Shown one piece after another: positions 25,641 through 35,706 of a stretch of DNA of 64,000 nt (positions within the stretch are counted from its first letter, which is position 1; every line of letters begins with the position of its first letter). Below the pieces are notes generated by a model, which ran no database searches, was not told where the DNA came from, and worked only from the letters and a program-made list of their open reading frames with translations. The DNA is taken from assembly GCF_003111625.1 (NCBI RefSeq), contig NZ_MZGS01000016.1, positions 164,586 through 228,585 of the forward strand, written 5' to 3'. This DNA comes from Methanobrevibacter thaueri (lineage in GTDB: Archaea; Methanobacteriota; Methanobacteria; Methanobacteriales; Methanobacteriaceae). The position numbers and the translations under genes are program-made.

Positions 25641-26830
25641 TAGAACACCCAATCCCAATCTCTGTTGATTATTTTATCCGGAATGTGAAGTCCCGTATCT
25701 TCCATGTTCTCGTCATTGGCATCCCACAGTAACGTGCCGCCTTTGTAGGCCTTTGGATATTCGTGACTTCCCTTGTATAATCGGATTCCAGTTTTTGATT
25801 TCTTTTCCGTTACTGTTATCTGCGGAATTGCATTAGCTCCAAGTATCGGTGATGGAAATATCAAAAGCCACTTCAGGTCAACGTAGTTGTATTCCTCGAA
25901 TTCATCTGTCAAAAACCATTGGGGTGCAATTTCCACTTCATGGTAGCTATTGTCATAGATTTTGGTCGGATTGTTCCTGTCAAATCCTTCCAGATAATCT
26001 GAGTCACTGCTGAAACCTTTTGATATTCTTCCATGGAAATGGTATTGCTTATAATTGCCTTGACTATCCACATCAGAAGCATAGGCATCATTTGAATTAA
26101 CCTGCACTAAAGTTTCCGTACCTTTAAACATCAGGTAGGATTTCTGGCCGTCCCAGTTGAGTGATGTGACTTTTCTGTCAATCTGATAAGTTGTGAGATT
26201 ATAGTCCATCTGCATCATGCTTGTTCCGCCTGTTGATCCATGATATGTGGCATTGTCATTGGTGGTGATACAGCCGCCGATTCTTTTGAATCTCGCTACA
26301 GTGACACGATTGTTTGATAAACTGCTTCCTGAAGCTATTTTGGTAAATAGTGAGGTTGGAGAACTTCCATCGATGCTTGGAACGTATCTTGCCCTTAGGA
26401 ATTTTCCGCCATCTGTTGAGTCATTGTTGATGCTTAATCCTGAGTAGCTCATGAAAAAGTCTGAGTATAAATCATGGTTTGCATCAAACATCAGCACCTC
26501 ACCGCCTATTGTTAAAGTGCTTGAAAATACAGTTGACTTGTCATGGACTTCCAACAATAGCCTGGTTGATGCTGAGACTTTGGAAACGGGAATTCTTACA
26601 AGTATTGCTGCACTTTGAGATTCATAGCCGGGAAGGTAGAGTGCCTTGCATTCTGTTCTGTCCCATGTTTTGATCTTTAGGTTTTTCAGGTCATTTCTGA
26701 ATAAAGCTGAATAGGAACTGTCATCCAGTGAATCCAAAAGGATATAATCATAGCTGGATGAATAGCTGCCGCTTCTTTGAGTGTAATTGTTAATTGTAAC
26801 ATTAATTTGTAATTCTTCCTGCAATGTCAT
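25640..26830 (-). CDS. Beta-rich phage structural-like protein, probably leaderless mRNA
   Basis: The start is set at ATG 26830 (MTLQEELQINVTINNYTQRS); the longer frame from TTG 26899 would translate AT-rich promoter sequence. A TATA-like block at about 26850-26862 lies some 26 bases before this ATG and there is no ribosome site, which fits leaderless translation. The 396 residues are Ser/Thr/Tyr/Asn-rich and strand-rich (SGSYSSSYDYILLDSLDD, AAILVRIPVSKVSASTRLLLE), without a signal peptide or C-terminal anchor, unlike the surface adhesins next door. A tail or receptor-binding virion protein is the best guess. The downstream gene overlaps by one base. Confidence 0.5.
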   Translation of the reverse strand: MTLQEELQINVTINNYTQRSGSYSSSYDYILLDSLDDSSYSALFRNDLKNLKIKTWDRTECKALYLPGYESQSAAILVRIPVSKVSASTRLLLEVHDKSTVFSSTLTIGGEVLMFDANHDLYSDFFMSYSGLSINNDSTDGGKFLRARYVPSIDGSSPTSLFTKIASGSSLSNNRVTVARFKRIGGCITTNDNATYHGSTGGTSMMQMDYNLTTYQIDRKVTSLNWDGQKSYLMFKGTETLVQVNSNDAYASDVDSQGNYKQYHFHGRISKGFSSDSDYLEGFDRNNPTKIYDNSYHEVEIAPQWFLTDEFEEYNYVDLKWLLIFPSPILGANAIPQITVTEKKSKTGIRLYKGSHEYPKAYKGGTLLWDANDENMEDTGLHIPDKIINRDWDWVF

Positions 26831-26939
26831 ATACAATAATTTATTATTTATTTTATATAAATAATATAATAAAAAAAGTAATAAAATTAAAAGGGGCAAT
26901 GCAGGAATTGCAGAAAAAATAGTGAAAGGTCAAATAATA

Positions 26940-29900
26940 TTATTTAACCCTTATAGTCTTTTTCACACTGTCTTTAAGATATGTAACCCTGTAAGTGTAT
27001 TTCTTGCCTTTCTTGAGCTTTTTCAGGACATTCTTCTTGATTGTGAATGTTGCAACGCCCTTCTTGTTGGTTTTTGCTTTGTATTTTTTACCCTTGAACT
27101 TCAAGGTAATCTTCTTTCCTTTAAGGTACTTGCCGTTGACCTTCTTAAGAGTGACCCTGATTTTAAGTTTTTTGGCGGTCTTTTTGACCTTCATGTTTTT
27201 AGCTTTAACGATGCTTTTGACAGTGATCTTATTGGTTTTGGTAACTCCGCCATAGCTTGTGCTCACCTTATAGGTTCCAGGCTTGAGATTAACCCTGAAT
27301 GAGGCATATCCTTTAGCGTCTGTAACTCCTGTGTAGGTCTTGCCGTTCACCTTGAAGGTGACCTTTTCTCCTGCACCGGTGATGTTTCCGTCAGCAGTGT
27401 ATGCCCTCACCTTAAACAGCTTATTTTGTGTGTATGATTGTGTAAGGTCTTTATTTTCCATAATGCGGTCATAAACAAATATGGAGTTGATTGCATACTC
27501 GCCTGTAACCGGATTTATTGCCATTATAAGATAATAGCCCGGATTCAGGTTGATGTTCACCCTAGAAATACCGTTAGGCAATGTGGATGCAGTAAATGAC
27601 TGATCACCGATAATGTATGTTACCAGAGCGTTTGAAAGCGCACGCCCCTTGGAGTCCAGGAATATCGCAAAGTACTGTGAAGATGTACCGAACTGCTTTA
27701 CGACATCAATACCATTGACAGTTGACATTACAGTCACCGAAACGGTGGCGTTTGAAGAGATATACTTCTGTGAGCCGGCATATGAAACGGATATGGTATG
27801 GTTTCCGACATTATAATCGGCATCAACATAGACCTTACCCTCATCGTCTGTTGTGAGATTTATCCTGCCGTTTACTGTGATTACCTGATTTGCCAACGGA
27901 TTAAGGTTGGAATCAGTCAATGTGACTTCCAATTTGGATGCATCACCATAGTACTTGGTCATGTTTTTGACCTTCAGGATTACGTCAAGATGTTCAGCGA
28001 CCTTAAATTTGCCATCATACGTTGCAGGATTGTATGTAAAGTTACCTTCATACCTTGCCTGGAAATCATAGTCGCCGACTGCCATCCTTCCCACATACAG
28101 TGTTCCGGTACCGTTTCTGACATTGACAGTGTATGTCCTTGAGTTGATTGTGACTGTGACAGTGTCGGTCAAGCCCTCACCTGCAGCGGTTGTGAGCCTC
28201 ACATTTACCGCAACCCTCTCGGAGGATATCACATCAGGTATCCTGACCACCAGCCTGGTTTTCACCTGTGAAATGTTGAAGTCATAGCTTGCACTTACCG
28301 GATTGTAATTGTTGTCCCCACGATACTCAGCCTTTATTGTATAAGAACCTGTACCTAAAGGTGAGATGTACCATAATGCAATGGCATCATCAATCTCCTT
28401 GTTTCTTGAAGTGTAATAGCCAGGCATGCTGAATGACACATAACCAGTTGCATTAGGACTCAGATAAGCGTAAATCAGAATGTTTTCGTCAAGAATAGGA
28501 GTGGTGACTATCCTCAATTCACAGTCAGCCTTGAAGACCCTGATGTATGTTGAACCGGCTGATGAGATATAGCGGGCGTCACCTCCATATGATGCGGTGA
28601 CATTGTACGCTCCGGCATCAAGACCTGTGATGTTGATTTCACCGACACCGTTTTCAAGACTTAATGTCTTTGTGATCTTTCCGACAGTAACTGTGACATT
28701 TCCTGTTGCGTTTTCACTAACGGTTACTTTGACATGCAGTGCATTGCCATATATTATGTTGGAAGTTGATATTTTAACGTCAGTTCTCAAGTCCTTGATG
28801 TAGAATGTATCGTTCAGTGATTTCCCATTGTAGTTGCCGTCACCGCCGTAGATGATTTTAATCTCATGCCCCGCTCCTGAAATGTTTAAAACCTCAAGAA
28901 CTGCAGTGCTGTTGATTACCTGTTTTGCCGTTTCATTTCCATCAAGAATGAATGTGACCTCACCTGTTGCATTAGGGGAGAGATGAACAGTGATGATTGC
29001 GTCCTCACCTGCAATCACATTGCTTATGTCAAAACTCAAAGCGGAGTCGGCCCTGCTGACGGTGAAGCTTGAGGATTTGGCAGCTGAGCTGAAATGCTCA
29101 TTTGTATAGAATGCCCTTAAAGTGTAGCTTCCCGCATTCAATGAATCTGTAGTAAATATTGCCTCGCCGTCAGTGATATTTACAACAACAGACAATTTTC
29201 CGTCAATAGTGAAGTTGACACAACCTGTGACGTTCCTGTCAAAGACTGCCTTAAATGTAGTGTTTTCACCATAAACCACATCAGAAGCAGTCACATTGAA
29301 ATCTATTCTTTTTACTGTGACATTGTTTGTTACTGTCTCATTCTTATATGATGCGCTTATGGAGTAGTTTCCAGGAGCCAGATTAAGATTGAAGAATGCA
29401 TAACCGTTGTCGTTGGTTGTGACATTGTAATCATTTCCGTTGAAGCTTACTGTGACTGTCCTTAAAGGAAGCGGAACGCCATTTATTTCAATCAAACGGA
29501 CTGAATAATTGAAATCATTGTGCTCGTATCCCTCAACATCTCCGCTCATCATTATGAACTCATCGGCAACACCAATGGTAGTGTTCCAGTCAGACTCTGC
29601 CCAGTATCCGTCTCCAGGATAGTAGACATATATGTAGTTGGTTCCCTTGTCAAATGCCACATGGAAGTTGGCCTCGCCGTTGTTAAGCGGCAGATGATAT
29701 TTCTTGTAGTTGATGTAGACCTCAATTTCGCCTGTGCAGTTTCTTGCATTGGTCTTAACATTGATGTTACCTGTCAAGGTATTTTCATCATAATCCACCT
29801 TCACAGTAAGGCTTGAAGGGGTCTTGAGGACACTGAAGCTGCCTGTAGCGGTTGCAGGAGCGTACTTGTCGTCACCCCTATATGTCAGCTTAAGATTGTA

Positions 29901-32042
29901 CTTTCCTGCCTGGAGGTTAGGTATTGTGATGTCTGTTGTTTTGTTTTCAAGGAATATCTCATAGTCGTTTCCGTTGATGTTCAATATCGCATAACCGGAA
30001 AAGCCGTCCGGGGAGATTGCAATTGAGATTGTCTGAGTCTGTCCCAATTTGATGTCCGGAGAGGTAATGTTGAATGCGGTCTCATACCTTTTGACCTTCA
30101 AAACCTCAGTGACGCTTCCCGCCTTGAAGTAAAGGTTTTCCATATAGTCCACAGTAACGTTGTACTCGCCCTCAGCGAAGTATCCCAAATCGATTGTGAC
30201 CGGTCTTGAGGCGTAGAGATATATTATCTTGCGCTTGCCGTTGAATGAGATTGTTGCTGTCGAATCTGAGCCTTCAGGGGAGAGGGAAATTGTTGCCCTT
30301 CCCTGCTGGTCGAAGTAAACCTCAGGAATTGTCAGATTGATGGACACCATGCGCTTGCTTACTGTCACCTTTGAGGCATAGTATGACCTGAAGTAATTCT
30401 CAGAGCCGTTATACATCACCATGACGTCATAGGTTCCAGGAGTCAAGTCGTTTATATTGAAATTCCCGTGGCCGTTTACAAGAGTGATATTGTAGGTCCT
30501 CTCGCCTATGCTTATGAAGACAGGCGCATCATCGCCGACAACCTCAATCTCGAATTTCAAATCATCCATATATGTGATGTTTTTCTCAAATTCGACACTC
30601 ATTATTGACTTCATCTTGCCCACATCGACATCAACGATTCTTGTGAAATCATAAAAAGTCACGTTGACCCTGTAAAGGCCCTTGGAGCTAGTGTCTGCAT
30701 AGGTGTATGTGATGTCATCCCTGAAATCGAATGGTGTTTCATTTATCTTTAGTGCTGCACTTGGAATCAGTGCCGGATTGAAGCCTATGACTGATGCCCA
30801 ATTGACTTTGATGTCAACGCTTTGATTTATTTCCAAAGGGGCATATTCAGGTGTGATGTTGAGAATCAGCCATGAGTGGATTTCATCCCTGATGTTGAAT
30901 GATGATGTGGAATAGGGATCATCGTTTGAGCCCCACCAGTTGTTGTCTAAGTGAATGTCTCCGACGCTGTTTAGGTAGACATCCTTGTAGATTCCCTCAA
31001 AAGGCTTGTTGTCCAGAAACAGGTTATGTGTCAGGTTCAAATCACCGACACTGTATATTGTCGGTGAACCACGGCTCGGAACGGTATATAATCCTGTGTT
31101 GTTTCTGAAGATGTTGGAGTGACCGTTCAAGCGTCCGCTGTTATATACTGCACCGTAGACATACTGGAAGCTTGCCTTGGCGATTGTGTTGTTTTCAACG
31201 ATTGAATTGATTAAGGTCAAGTCCCCTGCATTGTATATGGCAGAGCCTCTTGACTCACCTGCTGATTTTGAATTGGCTATTGTTGTGCCTGTGATTTCGG
31301 CGCTTCCATAGTTTGCAATGAATCCGCCGAATGAGAAATCGTCATTATCGGATTTTAGAAACTCAGAATCGGTGATAGACATTGTTCCGTTGTTGTAGAT
31401 TGCACCACCATATGAGAAGAGCCCTGATGTGGAATGTGCGATGTTGGATATGAATCTGGAATCTGTAATGGTCAAATCGCCATTGTTTGATATTGCACCG
31501 CCGTAGGTATACTTGTTGTTGGTGCTGTAGGTTAACTGGTTATTTTCAAAGGCACAGTTATCAATCAACACCTGTGCGTTTCTTATTTCTACAGCTGAAC
31601 CGTAGACAGGGTCGGGGTAGTTTATCGCATATGATTCTGGAGACTTGTAGGCGTTGATGAATCTGATGTTTTTGAATGTGACCTTGGCGTTTCCTGTGAC
31701 TGTGAAGAGGTAATTTGTGTTTTCACCGTCAATTACTGTATCACTGGAACCTATGATATCAATTGACTTGTCTATTGTGATTCTGGTGTTTTTGGAGCCT
31801 GAATACACGCCGTCGCTCAAATGTATTTCGGTGCCGTTATCAGACATCTCAACCGCCTTTCCAATTGACTTTACCGGAACACCCTCAATGTTTGCATCGT
31901 CACCGTTTACTGTATCGACATCTATCACACTTGGATTGTCGGCAAGTAAAGTTTCGTTTTCGTTTGCGCTGACCGCTGAAAGCAAAATCAGACTTGCAAA
32001 AGCCAATATGATTATTACCAATATCTTATTGTTTAAGTTCAC
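26940..32042 (-). CDS. Adhesin-like surface protein: beta-helix, about a dozen Ig-like repeats, lysine-rich C-terminus
   Basis: The start is taken as GTG 32042 because AGAGGT lies just before it; the frame extends to 32072 without another ribosome site. About 1700 residues. A signal peptide (KILVIIILAFASLILLSAVSA) is followed by a right-handed parallel beta-helix (residues about 50-390, repeated SNIFRNNT, ITDSRFISN units), then Ig-like repeats ending in GD-x-Y-x-motifs such as GDGNYNGKSLND and GDARYISSAGS. The last 95 residues are strongly basic (KKTAKKLKIRVTLKKVNGKY, KLKKGKKYTYRVTYLKD). Such proteins are secreted and thought to bind the pseudomurein wall and host or partner surfaces. The C-terminal domain is shared with the proteins at 35707 and 41180. 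Confidence 0.85.
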   Translation of the reverse strand: MNLNNKILVIIILAFASLILLSAVSANENETLLADNPSVIDVDTVNGDDANIEGVPVKSIGKAVEMSDNGTEIHLSDGVYSGSKNTRITIDKSIDIIGSSDTVIDGENTNYLFTVTGNAKVTFKNIRFINAYKSPESYAINYPDPVYGSAVEIRNAQVLIDNCAFENNQLTYSTNNKYTYGGAISNNGDLTITDSRFISNIAHSTSGLFSYGGAIYNNGTMSITDSEFLKSDNDDFSFGGFIANYGSAEITGTTIANSKSAGESRGSAIYNAGDLTLINSIVENNTIAKASFQYVYGAVYNSGRLNGHSNIFRNNTGLYTVPSRGSPTIYSVGDLNLTHNLFLDNKPFEGIYKDVYLNSVGDIHLDNNWWGSNDDPYSTSSFNIRDEIHSWLILNITPEYAPLEINQSVDIKVNWASVIGFNPALIPSAALKINETPFDFRDDITYTYADTSSKGLYRVNVTFYDFTRIVDVDVGKMKSIMSVEFEKNITYMDDLKFEIEVVGDDAPVFISIGERTYNITLVNGHGNFNINDLTPGTYDVMVMYNGSENYFRSYYASKVTVSKRMVSINLTIPEVYFDQQGRATISLSPEGSDSTATISFNGKRKIIYLYASRPVTIDLGYFAEGEYNVTVDYMENLYFKAGSVTEVLKVKRYETAFNITSPDIKLGQTQTISIAISPDGFSGYAILNINGNDYEIFLENKTTDITIPNLQAGKYNLKLTYRGDDKYAPATATGSFSVLKTPSSLTVKVDYDENTLTGNINVKTNARNCTGEIEVYINYKKYHLPLNNGEANFHVAFDKGTNYIYVYYPGDGYWAESDWNTTIGVADEFIMMSGDVEGYEHNDFNYSVRLIEINGVPLPLRTVTVSFNGNDYNVTTNDNGYAFFNLNLAPGNYSISASYKNETVTNNVTVKRIDFNVTASDVVYGENTTFKAVFDRNVTGCVNFTIDGKLSVVVNITDGEAIFTTDSLNAGSYTLRAFYTNEHFSSAAKSSSFTVSRADSALSFDISNVIAGEDAIITVHLSPNATGEVTFILDGNETAKQVINSTAVLEVLNISGAGHEIKIIYGGDGNYNGKSLNDTFYIKDLRTDVKISTSNIIYGNALHVKVTVSENATGNVTVTVGKITKTLSLENGVGEINITGLDAGAYNVTASYGGDARYISSAGSTYIRVFKADCELRIVTTPILDENILIYAYLSPNATGYVSFSMPGYYTSRNKEIDDAIALWYISPLGTGSYTIKAEYRGDNNYNPVSASYDFNISQVKTRLVVRIPDVISSERVAVNVRLTTAAGEGLTDTVTVTINSRTYTVNVRNGTGTLYVGRMAVGDYDFQARYEGNFTYNPATYDGKFKVAEHLDVILKVKNMTKYYGDASKLEVTLTDSNLNPLANQVITVNGRINLTTDDEGKVYVDADYNVGNHTISVSYAGSQKYISSNATVSVTVMSTVNGIDVVKQFGTSSQYFAIFLDSKGRALSNALVTYIIGDQSFTASTLPNGISRVNINLNPGYYLIMAINPVTGEYAINSIFVYDRIMENKDLTQSYTQNKLFKVRAYTADGNITGAGEKVTFKVNGKTYTGVTDAKGYASFRVNLKPGTYKVSTSYGGVTKTNKITVKSIVKAKNMKVKKTAKKLKIRVTLKKVNGKYLKGKKITLKFKGKKYKAKTNKKGVATFTIKKNVLKKLKKGKKYTYRVTYLKDSVKKTIRVK

Positions 32043-32149
32043 ATTATTACCTCTAAAACAGAAATTCATCAATTATGTTTTAATATATGTAATTGGTAAT
32101 TATATAAAAATATCGAAAAAAAGAAGTTTTTAATCCCAAAGGATTGGGA

Positions 32150-34270
32150 TTAGTTTGAATTTGAATTTTTACGCCTATACCCGATTATCAAAAGAATCAA
32201 TGTTGCGATAACATAGAATATTGAAGGTATAAACTCGTTTTTGTTAATGTCTTCGATTTCAAATGCCTTTTTGGCCACACTTGAAGATCCGCCGCTTGAA
32301 ACGGCTTCACCGGCCAATGAATTCAGACCAGTATCTGACGGGGTTGCATCAGTGCTGTTGGACCTTGCATAGGAGCTTGCACCATTGACATTGTTGGTGT
32401 TCGCATTCGAGTCGCTTCCAGGAACGTTTGAGTTCTGGTTTCCGTTGAAAGACCTTTCACCGGTATTTTGAGAATTGCTCCTCTCCTGAGGATTGGTGCT
32501 TACCGGAAGCAGCTCCCCTTCGCTGTATGTTCCATGATGTTCACTTGAGCCCGGTATGAGCGGATTATAGGTGCGTCTCTCATTGCTTATCGGATTGATG
32601 GATCTTCCGTCAATCACATTGGAGACGTGACGATTATTAGTAGGGTTTGTGTAAGTGTACCTGCCGTTTTCCTCATTGACATTATTGTTGTAGATGTTTG
32701 CATAATAGTCAAACGCCCTTATGACCTGATTGTTCTGGAAGTTGACTCCATTGTGATTGGCAATGTTGCCGTATCCGAAACCGTCATAGCCGTTTTTTGC
32801 ATTCTGGTTATATGAAACCAGGAGATTGTTTGAAACGGTTGAGTCATTAGAGCTCAACAGGTAAACGGACTTGAAACCGTCACTGAAAACGGTGTTGTTC
32901 TGGATTGAATACCTGTGCTCGCCGTCTGTTGACTGGCGATAGCTTACACCATATATGTTGTCGTCAGCGCCCACTGCACCTACACTGTGAACCTCTATAA
33001 TATTGTTTTCAACGACTGAATTTGAATCCTGAGTCTCAACACCTGCAACCAGTGCCCATTCATGAGTTCCCGCAAGCCCTGTGACGTTTATGCGGTTGTA
33101 TGTAATGGACAGTTCGGTTCCGCCGTAATAGTTCTGGGAATAAACCCCGATGTTCGGTCCGTTGGAGAATGAATACAGGCTGTTGCGTGTAATGTTGACT
33201 CCACTGATCGGACCTGAAATCTGAATCGGATAAGCGGTACCTGCAGACAATCTTCCGCCGGTGGTGATTATGCTTATGTCATTTCCCCGTACAGTCAGAT
33301 TATTCAAATTATAGATATCGATACCGTATAAATAATTGTCAAGACCAGGATATGTGACAAAATCGCTCATCATTATATTGTTGTTTTCAATGAGGGAATT
33401 GTTACATTTGCTGATCAGCAAACCATCCAAAGTAGGGTGAGGGGAATCCTGACGGAAGTTCACCTCTGAAATGACAGTGTTGTTGATGAATTTTAGATAA
33501 TTGCAGTTCTCAACACCAACGCTCAGGACAAAATCGGAATCGAGGGTTGTCCCGTGAGCGCCGTGGTTCACGTCCTTTAAAGGAAGTGATGTAACAATCG
33601 TGTTGTTCTCCATGACCGCATAATCATAGTTTATAACCTTGATTGCGCAGTTGTAGACGTTTCGATTGTTGTTGTGGCCTTCAAAGTTTATCCTTGAATT
33701 TGTGATTCTCAGGTTTCTTGAATGCTCGGCATTGCCGATACCGTAAAAGGCATATGCCTCACGGTTGAGCTCGGCAACATAATCGATGTCAAGATTGTCA
33801 AAAACCAGACCGTCACCGTCAAATATTATAGCCGCCCCATCATTATAGCTTAAATCAGAATCTAAATCAAACTTGAGATTGGCCAACGTTACATTATCTC
33901 CGGAAACGTCAAAGACAGTGTTTTTCAAAACAGCACCGTCACCCTTTATGGTGACATTGCTTGCCTTTATTGACAGTTTGGCCAGATTGTTGAAATCCCC
34001 TTCAAAGACAAAGATCTTGTCGTTGAATTCAGTTCCCAGGACGTTGTCCTTGAAATACTCGTCAATGTTGTACTCCTCGACGTAAATCGTATCATTGACA
34101 ACCAGGTCCGGCTTGTCGGGAGCTGAAGGAATGGCTGGTGCTTCCAGAACGCTTGTATCATTATGCGTTTCCAAGATGTCACTGGCATTAGTATCGCTTG
34201 CATGAACAAAAGACAATGTAAACATTAACAAAATTAATCCGAAGATTAATTTATATCTGATTCCTATCAC
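32150..34270 (-). CDS. Adhesin-like beta-helix surface protein with C-terminal membrane anchor
   Basis: About 706 residues: signal peptide (YKLIFGLILLMFTLSFVHAS), a right-handed beta-helix with many NNT/NNI turns (residues about 80-500), a low-complexity Asn/Ser linker (PGSDSNANTNNVNGAS), and a C-terminal membrane helix (IFYVIATLILLIIGYRRK) with a basic tail. The protein is therefore membrane-anchored, in contrast to its neighbours with lysine-rich tails. Its beta-helix is a close paralogue of the protein at 47021-48613. The start is uncertain: GGGAGGTGA (34267-34275) is placed perfectly for a codon at 34261, but that codon is ATC. GTG 34270, inside the ribosome site, is given as the nearest standard start. 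Confidence 0.75.
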   Translation of the reverse strand: MIGIRYKLIFGLILLMFTLSFVHASDTNASDILETHNDTSVLEAPAIPSAPDKPDLVVNDTIYVEEYNIDEYFKDNVLGTEFNDKIFVFEGDFNNLAKLSIKASNVTIKGDGAVLKNTVFDVSGDNVTLANLKFDLDSDLSYNDGAAIIFDGDGLVFDNLDIDYVAELNREAYAFYGIGNAEHSRNLRITNSRINFEGHNNNRNVYNCAIKVINYDYAVMENNTIVTSLPLKDVNHGAHGTTLDSDFVLSVGVENCNYLKFINNTVISEVNFRQDSPHPTLDGLLISKCNNSLIENNNIMMSDFVTYPGLDNYLYGIDIYNLNNLTVRGNDISIITTGGRLSAGTAYPIQISGPISGVNITRNSLYSFSNGPNIGVYSQNYYGGTELSITYNRINVTGLAGTHEWALVAGVETQDSNSVVENNIIEVHSVGAVGADDNIYGVSYRQSTDGEHRYSIQNNTVFSDGFKSVYLLSSNDSTVSNNLLVSYNQNAKNGYDGFGYGNIANHNGVNFQNNQVIRAFDYYANIYNNNVNEENGRYTYTNPTNNRHVSNVIDGRSINPISNERRTYNPLIPGSSEHHGTYSEGELLPVSTNPQERSNSQNTGERSFNGNQNSNVPGSDSNANTNNVNGASSYARSNSTDATPSDTGLNSLAGEAVSSGGSSSVAKKAFEIEDINKNEFIPSIFYVIATLILLIIGYRRKNSNSN

Positions 34271-34406
34271 CTCCCAAATTAATAATTGAATAAGATTTAA
34301 TTTCACATAAATCAATGAAAATTAAAAATCTATAAGATTAATTTTATATCTTTTAATATATATTACTTTTTGGAAAATCATATGGTTTATACAATCAAAA
34401 GGTTTT

Positions 34407-35453
34407 TTAAAGAGGCCTCGATACTATCCTAACCTTTCCATTGATCACCTTCCAGTCATATCTGTGGTAAAGGGATATGTTGTTCATTGCCCTAATGTAT
34501 TCAAGCTTTAAAAACTCGGGATTGTCCTTGTAATAGCTTTCCCTGGTTTTGCTCTTTCCACGGCCGTGAAGCATGTCGACGCTGTCCATTGCCAAGAGAT
34601 TGCCGTCAAGAGATCCCTGGCTCAAATATGTTGAGTTGAACTTCCTGAGCATGTGGGGACGGAGCCTTGCAAAGCCGCCGGCCTGACCGAATCCAAGATA
34701 GTCATTTAGAAGCTTGAACTTGTAGTTTACATGATTGAGATTATACTTCAAAAGGGGAGCGTCCAAATCAAAATCCTTCTCTTTGAGTTTGACTCTGGCA
34801 ATCTCCTTGACGCATTCTGGGTTGAGGAAAGTGTAGTATGGCTTGTCGGTCTTTTGTCTTGTAAGGCTGCATGTGCAGACCGCATCATCCATCGCCGCAA
34901 GCCTCCTCAGGGCCTTCGGGAATGTGCCGGTTTTGTGGTATTCATAGGTTCCCCTGAAAAATAGGGAGTTTGTCATCGACTTGGCCTCTGCCCTTGATGA
35001 GCCTGATGAAATCATCACCAGAATCCAGAGCCTTAGTTGGTCGTCTGCAAACTCTAAAGCAAGCCTCAGCTCATCCTTGGTTGGAATGTCTTCAAAGGCT
35101 ATGATGTCGTTTTTTGGAATGTTTTTTGTGTTCAGTGGCGGAATGAAGGGCAGGTAGACACGGTTGTAATGGTAGAAGGTCTTTATTTTTGAAACCGAAT
35201 TGTTGATTGTGTTTGGCATGTGAGTCTTTGAGAGGAAATTCCGGTAAGAAACTATCCTGTCATAGATTTTTAGCCTGTTTTCTGGAATGCGGTTTTCCTG
35301 TTCCATGATTGCTTCTTTTAAAAGTTCGGACAGGCTCATGTCATGGAAGCTGCAGTATCCCTTAAAGACTGCACGGTATGACTTGACTGAACTTTCGCTG
35401 TGGCCAGCCTTTAGATGAAACTCGCTGATTAAATCCTCATCGTTTCTATACAT
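34407..35453 (-). CDS. Tyrosine recombinase / phage-type integrase
   Basis: ATG 35453 is chosen because GAGGTG lies about eight bases upstream; the frame extends to 35489 through that site. About 348 residues. The N-terminal half is a SAM-like core-binding domain (HSESSVKSYRAVFKGYCSF). The catalytic domain has the first Arg (ISSGSSRAEAKSMT), HMLR in RPHMLRKFNS, the second His in MLHGRGKSK and the nucleophile Tyr in TRESYYKDNPE, so all residues of the R-H-R-H-Y set look present. It is probably active. No recognisable att sites or phage genes touch it; it lies between two surface-protein genes, so it may rearrange this locus or be the relic of an integrated element. Confidence 0.82.
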   Translation of the reverse strand: MYRNDEDLISEFHLKAGHSESSVKSYRAVFKGYCSFHDMSLSELLKEAIMEQENRIPENRLKIYDRIVSYRNFLSKTHMPNTINNSVSKIKTFYHYNRVYLPFIPPLNTKNIPKNDIIAFEDIPTKDELRLALEFADDQLRLWILVMISSGSSRAEAKSMTNSLFFRGTYEYHKTGTFPKALRRLAAMDDAVCTCSLTRQKTDKPYYTFLNPECVKEIARVKLKEKDFDLDAPLLKYNLNHVNYKFKLLNDYLGFGQAGGFARLRPHMLRKFNSTYLSQGSLDGNLLAMDSVDMLHGRGKSKTRESYYKDNPEFLKLEYIRAMNNISLYHRYDWKVINGKVRIVSRPL

Positions 35454-35706
35454 ATATAATACACCTCGCCAGCCAAATGAAAAATCCATATGAGAGATAG
35501 AGAGGCGAAAAATATCATTGGAAAAAAGAGTCGCTTTTGAATATATGTTTTAAATGAAATGTCGCTTCATTATTTTATGTTTAATTTTGAAGCATCTAAT
35601 TTAATTGGTTGGGGAAATAATTATATTCAGTGATGATGTGAAAAGCAGGTTTCGATATTGTAGCATATATCGTGAAAAATAAAAAAGAGTAGGAATCATT
35701 AAATTC

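Noticed and set aside
27613..29816. Plus-strand frames opposite the adhesin-like gene
   Set aside because: Antisense of Ig-like repeat coding; composition is that of a reversed Thr/Val-rich gene.
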